NCBI RefSeq assembly: GCF_010384365.1
Contig: NZ_CP048397.1
Span: 1 to 64,000, forward strand
Direction of reading: 5' to 3'
Length of the DNA stretch: 64,000 nt
Source: Streptomyces sp. S4.7
Lineage (GTDB): Bacteria; Actinomycetota; Actinomycetes; Streptomycetales; Streptomycetaceae
Shown: positions 15,839 to 23,306 of the stretch, piece after piece
Numbering within the stretch: the first letter of the stretch is position 1
Layout: every line of letters begins with the position of its first letter
The notes under the pieces: model-generated
What the model was told of the DNA's origin: nothing
The model's input: only the letters and a program-made list of their open reading frames with translations
Databases searched by the model: none
Translations under genes and position numbers: made by a program

Positions 15839-17336
15839 CTACTGCTCCTCCCCCATCGTGTCGGTGCCCGCGGTGTAGAGGTCTTTGACCTTGACCTCGG
15901 TAACCCCACGGCCTTCGGGGAAGACACGGCGCCAGTCGCCGATGACGTGGAGTTCGTCGGTGCCGATCGCCCGGACGACCGGGAGGCCCTCGTCGTGGGC
16001 TTTGAGCGCCTTCATCCAGAGGTTGGCGAAGGCCTGGGAGCGGATGATGTGCATCCAGTCCGGTCGGTACAGCTCCCGGTTGTAGTTCGACTCCCCCATG
16101 GTGGAGACGAACTTCGAGTACATCGCTTTCACGTACTCCAGGGTGACCGCGTCGCCGTCGGCGATGGCGGTGTCACGGGCGTCCTTGAGCGTGATGCGGA
16201 ACTTCTCCAGCAGGTTCTCCGTCGCCCCCGATGTGTAGGACTCGTGGACTTCCGGCGCCTCGCACAGCCCGTACTTCGGGCTGGACAGGCGCATCAGGAG
16301 ACGCAGGGTGGGTTCGGTGACCCATAGGGGTCCTGGTTCGTCGCGCTCGCCGATCGGGTTGGGCAGCACGGCGCCGTACTCCCAGGCGGGTGGAGTGATC
16401 AGGTGGACTCCGGCGCGGCGGCGGTCGTGCGGCATGCCGGTGGTGTGCTCGAGCTGCCCGAGCGGCAGATGAGTCTTGAGGGCAGACAGATAGGCGCCGT
16501 TGATGTCCAGTGCCGTCACCTCATGAACGCCGGGCGGCATTTCGGCGCGGGTCCACTTGGGGCGCGCCTCCCAGATCTGGTCCGCACCCCGGGAGGTCTG
16601 CTTCTTCAGGATGTCGGGAATCCAGGGATGGGCGATCACGTCGTACCGGGCACCCTTGCGGGTCTCGTCCAGCAAACGCATCGTGTCCGGGATCGCCTTC
16701 TTCAACAGCGCCGCGGTGGCCGCTTCCACGTCGCCCAAGTGCTCGGCGAGCGCACCCTCAACCGCCGCACGGATCAAGCCCACCGGACCTGACAGCTCCT
16801 GGAATGCCCGGCGGGCCGGGCCCTTGGCACGCTCCGACGGCTTCGAGGCCGGGGCAGGCCGGACGGCGACCGGGGCGGTAGGGGCGGGCAGCACCTCGGC
16901 TGTGCTGTCCTGGCATCCGGCCGGGTCCAGGTGCTGGGCGAAGCCCTCCACCCGCTGCCCAGCCGGACGCCCGCACAGCACACACCGCTCCGGCGCGGTG
17001 AGTACCTCCACTTCGCCCCCGCCCTCGAACTCAGAGGAAGCGGGCTCGGCCACAGCGGACTCCACCGCCGGCTCGGTTTCAGACGTGATGTCGATGGCGA
17101 ACTTGGCGCTCAACCCGTCCAGAAGGTAGGCGTACTTGACGCGCACATCGCCGGCCGGATCCCGGCCGGCTTCCCCAGGCACTGACCGTGGACGGGCTCA
17201 CCCCAAGAGCACGGGCCACCTGCGCCTTGGACAGCTGAGCCTGCTCGCGCAAGGCACGGCGGGCCTCGGGGTCCGGGAGGTCGGTCTGCGGGCCGACGGA
17301 AGCGAGGAGCGAGTCGATCGCGTCGAAGTCACTCAC
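15839..17336 (-). pseudogene. Tap-like telomere-associated protein, frameshifted
   Basis: From GTG 17336 (GGGAG seven bases upstream) the N-terminus reads MSDFDAIDSLLASVG, then an XRE-type HTH (REQAQLSKAQVARALGVSPS, TVSAW), the same opening as Streptomyces Tap. The frame breaks in a GGGG run at 17173-17176. Removing one G restores SAWEAGRDPAGDVRVKYAYL and a protein of about 498 residues. After the HTH come a possible zinc site (CVLC with H and C near 17 to 20 residues later) and the polymerase-like domain. Its motifs, numbered from the downstream GTG, are A, ALDINGAYLSAL with D226; B, VKAMYSKFVST at 351-361; and C, RAIGTDELHV with D409. The central exonuclease-like region of longer Taps is lacking. 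It is either a sequencing error or a real inactivation; translation may restart at GTG 17179. Confidence 0.62.
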
Positions 17337-17350
17337 CGGGGACGCTCCCT

Positions 17351-17683
17351 TCAGATGTAGGTGACGGGGTTGCGGGACAAGTGCGGGCTCTTGGTGGCGC
17401 GGCCGACGCGGTCGTCACCGCGCAGGAGTTCGCCCTGGAGGGCGTAGCGGTCGCCGTGCTTGGAGATGCCGGTGATCGTCGCGACGGCGAGGACGGTGCC
17501 TGACGTGTTGATGATCTGCACCTCGTCCTGTGAAAGGGCGCGGTCGGCGTTGAACTTCCAGATGCCGCGGCCGGCCTCCCAGGCTTCGTCCTCGCTCATG
17601 CCGGGCCGCCAGCCAATGGTCGTCCGTTCGAGCATGTCGTCCGGGCCCGCCTCGCGCTCGGGGCCGATCTGGATCTGCAGCAC
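17351..17683 (-). CDS. Small protein leading the tap2-tpg2 operon
   Basis: 110 residues from GTG 17683, with a strong GGGAGG eight to ten bases upstream. The stop is 14 bases before the tap2 start, so the three genes form an operon. Text: GWRPGMSEDEAWEAGRGIWK, a hydrophobic ILAVATITGIS-like strand (TVLAVATITGISKHGDRYAL) and LSRNPVTYI at the end. The short strand-rich fold with AVATITGI is reminiscent of PUA/EVE-like domains, but I do not recognise a family. It contains no cysteine. A role in regulating or modifying the telomere module is possible but unproven. Confidence 0.6.
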   Translation of the reverse strand: MLQIQIGPEREAGPDDMLERTTIGWRPGMSEDEAWEAGRGIWKFNADRALSQDEVQIINTSGTVLAVATITGISKHGDRYALQGELLRGDDRVGRATKSPHLSRNPVTYI

Positions 17684-17712
17684 CCGCCCACCTCCCAGAG
17701 ATTGATCTCTTT

Positions 17713-17759
17713 AACTTGTTGCAAAGTTACCATTCAGACACGTGACTTCGCAACAAGTT
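17713..17759. promoter_or_regulatory. Inverted repeat in the tap2 operon promoter
   Basis: AACTTGTTGC (17713-17722) faces its exact inverse GCAACAAGTT (17750-17759) across 27 bases. This is in the AT-richer stretch between the divergent small gene (17833) and the tap2 operon start (17683). It is a plausible operator for either promoter. Confidence 0.5.
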
Positions 17760-17832
17760 TGGAAGTAGCCAACTCGGCTGGCTCCAGCACGACTTCACCG
17801 CTCCGACCCTCGACGCGAAGGAGACCCACTCC

Positions 17833-17961
17833 ATGGCCAAGGTGTACGGCGAAGTACTGCGCGGCATCCGCACCGACACCTGCTCCACCTGCCGCACGAC
17901 CGGCGTGGAGCTGATCCACGTCCGGTTCACCGACGACTGGGACATTGAAGCTTCCCCTTGA
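17833..17961 (+). pseudogene. Small CxxC protein cut by IS3 insertion
   Basis: ATG 17833 opens a frame MAKVYGEVLRGIRTDTCSTC, RTTGVELIHVRFTDDWDIEA with one CxxC pair. The last three codons and the TGA lie inside the IS3 left terminal repeat beginning at 17946. The original protein was therefore probably longer. It is divergent from the tap2 operon. Too short to classify; the CxxC could be half a zinc knuckle. Confidence 0.4.
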
Positions 17962-18013
17962 TCGTGGACACCTGGAGACTGGGACCTTGAGGTTCCAGAG
18001 GAAGTAGCACCAG

Positions 18014-18313
18014 GTGGGAAGCAAGTACACAAAGCGGTACACCGAAGAGTTCAAGCGGGACGCGATCGCGCTCGTCGACTCCTCTGGCAAGACGGTCACC
18101 GCCGTAGCCCGGGAACTCGGGATCAGTTCGGAGTCCCTGCGCGGCTGGTACCGCCGGGCGAAGACGGATCGGGGCGAGGGTGGATCCGGTGAACTGACCA
18201 GCGTCGAGCGCGAGGAGCTCAAGCGGCTGCGCAAGGAGGTCCGTGAACAGCAGCAGACGATCGAGATCCTGAAAAAAGCGACGGCCTTCTTCGTGAAGGA
18301 AAACGACCGGTGA
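18014..18313 (+). CDS. IS3-family transposase OrfA
   Basis: 99 residues from GTG 18014. N-terminal HTH of the IS3 OrfA type (KRYTEEFKRDAIALVDSSGK, then VARELGISSESLRGWYRRAK) followed by a leucine-zipper-like segment (ERAELKRLRKEVREQQQTI-like, to 90) used for multimerisation. It ends overlapping OrfB by GTGA at 18310-18313, the usual arrangement for a -1 frameshift or coupled translation. Confidence 0.88.
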   Translation: MGSKYTKRYTEEFKRDAIALVDSSGKTVTAVARELGISSESLRGWYRRAKTDRGEGGSGELTSVEREELKRLRKEVREQQQTIEILKKATAFFVKENDR

Positions 18314-19197
18314 GCGAGCTCTGCCAGTTGATCCACGCGGAGAAGGCGACCTACCCGATTGCCCTGCTGTGCCGGGTGCTGAAAGTCGCCCGCTCCTCCT
18401 ACTACGCCTGGCGCGAGGGCGAGGCCGCCCGCCGTGCCCGGCAGGCTGCCGACGAAGCGCTCGCCAACGAGATCACCGTGCTCCACATCGCCTCCCGCCA
18501 CACCTACGGCGTCCCGCGCATCCACGCCGAACTGCGCCGCCTGGGCCGGCGGGTGAACCACCAGCGCATCGCCCGCGTCATGCGCGAGCGCGACATCCGC
18601 GGTGCTACCCGCCGCAAGAGGCGTTCCCTGACCCGACCGGATGCGAAGGCGAAGCCGGCCCCGGACCTGATCGACCGCGACTTCCACGCCGAGCGGCCCG
18701 GGACCCGGCTGGTCGGCGACATCACCTATCTGCCCACCGCGCAGGGCTGGCTCTACCTCGCCTGCTGGCTGGACCTGGCCACCCGCGAGGTCGTCGGCTG
18801 CGCGATGGCCGGCCACCACCGCGCCGAGCTCGTCGTCGACGCACTGAACACGGCCCACGGCCGGGGCGGTCCGGAGTCCGGCTGCGTGGTTCACAGCGAT
18901 CCCGGCAGCGAATATACATCAACCCAATTCCGGCATCACATACGGGAGTTGGGGCTACGGCAGAGCTGTGGACGCACCGGATCATGCTTCGACAACACCG
19001 CCGCGGAGAGCTTCTGGGCCCTCCTCAAGGAGGAGATCGGCACCCGCATCTGGCCCGACCGGGCCACTGCCCGCGCCGAGGTCTACTCCTTCATCGAGAC
19101 CTTCTACAACCGCCGCCGTCTGCGCAAACACAAGATATTCGGCTACCTCACCCCGGCCGAGGCCAGGCAGCGGCACCAGCACACCCTTGCCGCATAA
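18310..19197 (+). CDS. IS3-family transposase OrfB (DDE integrase)
   Basis: 295 residues. HTH_21 region (RHTYGVPRIHAELRRLGRRV) followed by an rve core: the first Asp in LVGDITYLPT, the second in VVHSDPGSEYTS, and the Glu in FDNTAAESFWALLKEE, all present. The C-terminal FIETFYNRRRLRKHKIFGYL is typical. The length is normal and the frame intact, so the element looks competent. Confidence 0.9.
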   Translation: MSELCQLIHAEKATYPIALLCRVLKVARSSYYAWREGEAARRARQAADEALANEITVLHIASRHTYGVPRIHAELRRLGRRVNHQRIARVMRERDIRGATRRKRRSLTRPDAKAKPAPDLIDRDFHAERPGTRLVGDITYLPTAQGWLYLACWLDLATREVVGCAMAGHHRAELVVDALNTAHGRGGPESGCVVHSDPGSEYTSTQFRHHIRELGLRQSCGRTGSCFDNTAAESFWALLKEEIGTRIWPDRATARAEVYSFIETFYNRRRLRKHKIFGYLTPAEARQRHQHTLAA

Positions 19198-19227
19198 CGA
19201 TCACGTGTCCGAGATCGCGGGAAAACT

Positions 19228-19578
19228 TCACCCCGAGACATAGCCGAGGACCTTGGTGCGCTTGTTGACAACCAGGCTCCATGCGGCTGTATTCGAGCCA
19301 TCCGGGCAGACCACAAGAGGACCGGGGTCCGACTTGTAGTAGTAGGCGCAGTCTCCTGTGTTCGCGACTCCGATGACCGCACCGCCAGGGCTATTGCGCA
19401 TGTTGATGTTGGTGCCCTTGAAATCGGTGTGCCCGTCCCCGATCTGACAGCTGGCGGTGGTTCTGGCGACGGCGGTTTCCACACTCCGGGGCGCCGCGTG
19501 GGCGGTGGCCGGAGCACCCATCAGAGTCACCGCGACGGCGACGATGGTGAGCAGAGTCGCAGACTTGGTTTCATGCAT
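19228..19578 (-). CDS. Secreted SH3-like domain protein, 3' end altered by IS
   Basis: 116 residues: a Sec signal peptide (KSATLLTIVAVAVTLMGAPA, then AHA-A) and a small bacterial SH3-like domain with FKGTNINMRNSPGGAVIGVA (the xNxRxxPxxxxxVxG motif). Two Cys (DCAYYY and VVCPDG) could form a disulfide. The stop TGA at 19228-19230 is made from the terminal CTTCA of IS3 element A, so the original C-terminus may have been a few residues different. Such proteins are usually cell-wall-associated or secreted peptides of unknown role. The start is chosen at the Met before the signal peptide. Confidence 0.72.
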   Translation of the reverse strand: MHETKSATLLTIVAVAVTLMGAPATAHAAPRSVETAVARTTASCQIGDGHTDFKGTNINMRNSPGGAVIGVANTGDCAYYYKSDPGPLVVCPDGSNTAAWSLVVNKRTKVLGYVSG

Positions 19579-19738
19579 GGTTTGAGCGTCACCTCTTCAT
19601 GTATGCAGTGTGATGCCGAGAAGAACGCTATTTTCCAGCCCTTACTCTCGGGGTCGATTCGATCAGAATCGAAAGCCGACGCCGAGGTTGCGTCTCTTCG
19701 GGTAGGAGTCGTTGGCTTCGTTCACTTCAAGCGGTTCT

Positions 19739-20721
19739 GGCTCAACTTCCGTGCAAGGGCGACTCTGAGTGACGGTGGGCGGCTGCCGGGTGGAGCGAGA
19801 AGCAGACCGAAAATTGATCATGATCGTCGTGGTGGGGCTGACAGTCTCGCCCGTGAGAGAAGTCGTGCTCCGGTTGCAGGAGCTGTTGTTCCCGTCGGTC
19901 GCGGACGTCGCGGTGCTGTCGGTAGACGTCGATATCGCGATAGTCCGTGTTGACGCGCACAGCACTTCGCGGGGTGCCTCCTGCCCGCAGTGCGGCATGT
20001 GGTCGGCCCGAGTGCACAGCTCCTACCTGCGGTTTCCCGCCGATGTCCCGAGCGGCGGGCGAAGAGTCGTACTCCGCCTGCGCGTCCGGCGCTTCCGGTG
20101 CCAGAACAGGTCGTGTCCGCGCCGGACCTTCGTCGAGCAGATACCCGGCTTGACCCGCAAGCACGGCCAGCGCACCGAGCGGCTGCGCTCGACGCTCGCT
20201 TCGGTGGGTCTCGCCCTGGCGGGCAGGGCCGGCGCCCGGCTGTCCGCGGTTCTGGGCGTGTCTGTCAGCCGGAGCACGGTCCTGCGCCTGGTCAACGCCC
20301 TGCCCGAGCCGGATATCCCGTCTCCTCGGGTGGTCGGCGTCGATGAGTACGCCACCCGCAAGGGCCATGCGTACGGCACCGTGCTGGTCGACGTCGAAAC
20401 CCGGCGACCGGTGGACCTGCTGCCCGACCGGGAGGCAGCCAGCGTGGCCGGATGGCTTGCCGCTCGTCCCGGGATCGAGGTCGTCTGCCGCGATCGTGCA
20501 CCGTTCTTCGCGGAAGGCGCCAGGGCCGGGGCGCCACAAGCCGTCCAGGTCGCTGACCGGTGGCACTTGTGGAACAACCTCGGTGATGCCGCCGAGCGTG
20601 CTGTCGCCCGGCATCGCCAGTGTCTGCGCGTCCTCCTGCCCGAATCAGCCGGGAAGGAGGAGGTGGACGAGCCTGTGCTGTCGGGGGAGACCCCGGCCTC
20701 GCCGTGGAAGAGCGAGCGGTT
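19739..20721 (+). mobile_element. ISL3-family element, right part replaced by IS3
   Basis: The left edge is near GGCTCAACTTCCGTGCAAG (19739), an ISL3-like terminal sequence. The transposase reading from 19853 is cut at 20721 by IS3 element B. The remaining 3' half and right terminus are not found on the far side, where an IS481 remnant lies instead. Confidence 0.65.
19853..20721 (+). pseudogene. ISL3-family transposase, 3' truncated
   Basis: Starting near GTG 19853 the protein has the N-terminal zinc-binding domain ([13 protein letters not shown], then [13 protein letters not shown]), the HTH, and the first DDE block with [19 protein letters not shown] and [14 protein letters not shown]. Sequence stops at about 290 residues, where IS3 element B begins, leaving out the last catalytic Glu region. 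Inactive. Confidence 0.78.
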
Positions 20722-20790
20722 TGAGGTTCCCCCGAGATGCGGAAGTCGATGACAGAGGGTCAGATGGTTCTCATGAGAGGAACATCGACC

Positions 20791-21099
20791 ATGGCTGCCC
20801 CCAGAAAATACTCACTGGAGTTGCGTGAGCGTGCGGTGCGGATGTACCGCGCGTCGGATCCGAAGCCGCAGATCAAGAAGCTGGCCGTCGACCTTGGCGT
20901 CCACCCCGAGGCCCTGCGGGGCTGGATCCGGCAGGCCGAGGCCGATGCCGGCGAGCGGGATGACCGGCTGACTACCGACGAACACGCCGAGCTGGTGGCA
21001 CTGCGGAAGGAGAACGCCCAGCTCAAGCGGGCGAACGACGTGCTGCGGACGGCCTCGGCGTTTTTCGCGGCGCAACTCGACCCGACCCGGCCCAGGTGA
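20791..21099 (+). CDS. IS3-family transposase OrfA
   Basis: 102 residues from ATG 20791 (AGAGGAA upstream): MAAPRKYSLELRERAVRMYR, HTH (IKKLAVDLGVHPEALRGWIR) and a coiled C-terminal helix (EHAELVALRKENAQLKRAND). It ends with a GTGA overlap into OrfB. Confidence 0.88.
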   Translation: MAAPRKYSLELRERAVRMYRASDPKPQIKKLAVDLGVHPEALRGWIRQAEADAGERDDRLTTDEHAELVALRKENAQLKRANDVLRTASAFFAAQLDPTRPR

Positions 21100-22013
21100 C
21101 CGCGCTCCTCGACGAGCATCCACACCTGGGAGTCGAGTGCGTACTCCGGGAGCTTTCCATCGCCTCCTCCACCTACTACCGCTGGCGCCGCGCTGAGAAA
21201 GAGCCCTGCGAGCGGCGGCGCCGCGACGTCGAGCTCACCGAGAAGATCAAGGCGATCCATACCGGGTCCGGTGGCATCTACGGGTCGCCACGGGTGCACG
21301 CCATACTGAAACGCGAGGGCGTCCACGTAGGCCGCAAACGCGTCGAGCGGTTGATGCGCGAGGCCGATCTGGCGGGTCTCAGCCCGCGCCGGAGCGGTTT
21401 CACGCGCCGGGATCCCAAGGCCGCGCTCGCCCCGGACCTCGTCAACCGGGACTTCACCGCCCAGGGGCCGAACCGTCTGTGGGTCACCGATCTGACGATG
21501 ATCCCGACCGCCGAGGGACCGCTGTGGCTGTCCGCGATCCGCGACGCATTCTCCCGCCGGGTCGTGGCCTGGGAAACCTCCGCCCGCGCGGACGCCGACC
21601 TGGTCCTGTCCAGCCTGGAGTACGCGCTCGCCTCCCGCGAGGTCGAGCCCGGCAAGCTCATCCACCACGCCGACCACGGCTGCCAATATACGTCCATCAA
21701 GCTGACAACACGCCTGATGAGGGCAGGAATTGACGCGTCGATGGGCTCGGCCGGCGACAGTTACGACAACGCCCTCGCGGAGAATCTGTGGATGCTGACG
21801 AAGACCGAGTGCGTCCGCGGCCGCGTCTTCACCACCAGGGCCGAAGCCAACCTCGCACTCTTCGAGTACTTCGATGGCTTCTATAACAGCCGGCGCATCC
21901 AGAAGCGGCTCGGCTACCTCAGCCCGATCGAGTTCGAGGAGAAGCACTACGCCGAGCAGACAACGACCAAAAGAGCGAACCTGAAACCCCGTCAACCCTC
22001 CCTGACCAGCTGA
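21096..22013 (+). CDS. IS3-family transposase OrfB (DDE integrase)
   Basis: 305 residues with HTH_21 (GIYGSPRVHAILKREGVHVG) and a full rve core: LWVTDLTMIPT, HHADHGCQYTS and YDNALAENLWMLTKTE supply the three acidic residues. It ends FYNSRRIQKRLGYLSPIEFE followed by a short tail. Intact and likely functional. It shares long identical stretches with the copy on the minus strand at 58599-59516. Confidence 0.9.
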   Translation: MTALLDEHPHLGVECVLRELSIASSTYYRWRRAEKEPCERRRRDVELTEKIKAIHTGSGGIYGSPRVHAILKREGVHVGRKRVERLMREADLAGLSPRRSGFTRRDPKAALAPDLVNRDFTAQGPNRLWVTDLTMIPTAEGPLWLSAIRDAFSRRVVAWETSARADADLVLSSLEYALASREVEPGKLIHHADHGCQYTSIKLTTRLMRAGIDASMGSAGDSYDNALAENLWMLTKTECVRGRVFTTRAEANLALFEYFDGFYNSRRIQKRLGYLSPIEFEEKHYAEQTTTKRANLKPRQPSLTS

Positions 22014-22044
22014 TCAGCACCTCCCGAGCAACGGGGGAACCTCA

Positions 22045-22245
22045 GCCCCAGACCAACGGCAAAGTCGAACGCTTCAACCGCACCCTGCTCGACGAATGGG
22101 CCTACCTGCGGCCCTACACCTCGAACACCGAGCGGACCGAAGCCCTGACAGACTTCCTCCACACCTACAACCACCACCGCTGCCACACCGCACTCGACGG
22201 ACACCCGCCCATCACCCGCGTCAACAACCCTCCGGGTCAATACAA
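22045..22245 (+). pseudogene. 3' fragment of an IS481-family transposase
   Basis: The frame reads QPQTNGKVERFNRTLLDEWA, YLRPYTSNTERTEALTDFLH and TYNHHRCHTALDGHPPITRV: the last 60-70 residues of an IS481 transposase, including the catalytic Glu block (NGKVERFNRTL). The rest of the gene is absent because IS3 element B sits at its left edge. Confidence 0.8.
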
Positions 22246-22250
22246 GATTC

Positions 22251-22850
22251 TCATGCGGAGTCCTCGTTCATGGTGGTGCGGGCGGCGTCGATCTCGGCAA
22301 CGACGCCGAGGGCTCGGTCGTAGTCGGCCTGGAGCCGGATGCGTTCGGTCTTGCGGGTGGTGCCGAGTTGGCCGATGAAGATCTTTGTTCTGTCGGCGTG
22401 CTCGACCCAGACGGGGCGGTGACCGGGATGGTAGGTGGCCTGCGGACAGCGGGCGGAGTCACACATCCCGATCAGCGGACGGTCCGCGGTGGGGGTGCCG
22501 GCGAGTTTGAGACAGAGTGCCCGGGAAGGATCGGTGAACCAGCAGTAGTTCGCCGGTCCGAGGTGCAGGACGTTGGCGCGTTTGGTCAGGAGGTTGAGGA
22601 CGTCGCGGTCGTTGCGCTGGGTTTTCGGGGCCGCGGCCGAGGCGGTATCGAGTTGGGTGTCGATGCCGGCGAAGAACTCGGTGAGGCTGCGGGCGCCGGG
22701 ACCGGCGGGCAGAACGCCTTCCCGGTAGTTTCGGAACTCATCCAGTACCAGCTGGAGATTGCGCTCGCTCTCGTGCTTGTTGACCTCGGCCAACAGCTCG
22801 GCCTGGGCCCCGCCAGGGCGCGATAGCGGTGGAGTCGGGTATTGGAACTG
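22251..22850 (-). pseudogene. N-terminally truncated protein of an integrase-type gene trio
   Basis: About 200 residues with QAELLAEVNKHESERNLQLV, LDEFRNYREGVLP, YCWFTDPSRALCLKLAGTP and the metal-site-like IGMCDSARCPQATYHPGHRP, ending in a basic helix region that suits DNA binding. The shape recalls the accessory recombinase proteins that accompany tyrosine integrases in Streptomyces mobile units. The front end degrades near 22850 and continues in another frame. Treated as a remnant; the exact family name is uncertain. Confidence 0.45.
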
Positions 22851-22997
22851 TCCCAATGCCCTTGATTGAGGTACTGGGGGGAGGGCCGGCATAGGGGTTC
22901 GAGCTGCCTCTGCTTTCCGTTCATGAGCCTCGCTAAGCGCTGACGAGGATCAGTTGGCTGGCAGGAGAGCAGGTCTCCGGCCAGCCAACGAGGACTG

Positions 22998-23129
22998 TCA
23001 GGTCGTGTGCTGGCCAAGCAGCCAGCTGACTATGGCCCGCACTGCGCCGGAGAGAGCGCCGCCGATGATGATCCGGTCCCACCGAGCCGCCGGGTGTCCG
23101 AGGCAGGTGTGCTTGTCTTGTGCAGACAT
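22998..23129 (-). CDS. Small peptide with one hydrophobic helix
   Basis: 43 residues from ATG 23129, with GGAAGGAAG seven to ten bases upstream, a strong site that supports expression. Text MSAQDKHTCLGHPAARWDRI followed by a short hydrophobic stretch IIGGALSGAVRAIVSWLLGQ. It is divergent from the HTH/WD40 gene at 23307. Small amphipathic or membrane peptides of this sort can be toxins or signalling peptides; no family is recognised. Confidence 0.45.
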   Translation of the reverse strand: MSAQDKHTCLGHPAARWDRIIIGGALSGAVRAIVSWLLGQHTT

Positions 23130-23306
23130 GGGTCTTCCTTCCGCGTTGCGATCAGTTGTGCGGCGCCGCTTCTCCACTCTCAAGCACCTGCGAGTGCCAA
23201 GTCGGCTTGCTGGAGCTCATTGATGAGAACTGCCTGCGCTGGCAGGCCAGGGCTAGCAAACTTGGCGGTAGTTGACGCGAGTTGGCACAGCTGCGGTTGG
23301 AGCATC

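Larger units (their letters stand above)
17946..19230 (+). mobile_element. IS3-family element A
   Basis: Terminal repeats TGAAGCTTCCCCTTGATC (left) and the inverse of TGAAGTTTTCCCGCGATC (right, ending CTTCA at 19230) bracket the two transposase frames. There is no matching direct repeat outside (flanks GACAT and CCCCG), so a deletion or recombination has probably occurred since insertion. Both neighbouring genes now take their stop codon from the IS ends. Confidence 0.8.
20722..22044 (+). mobile_element. IS3-family element B
   Basis: Terminal repeats TGAGGTTCCCCCG (20722 onward) and the inverse CGGGGGAACCTCA (ending 22044) enclose intact OrfA and OrfB. No direct repeat is visible in the flanks; the left flank is ISL3 sequence and the right flank is IS481 sequence. 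A near copy in inverse orientation, missing most of OrfA, lies at 58568-59583. Confidence 0.85.
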
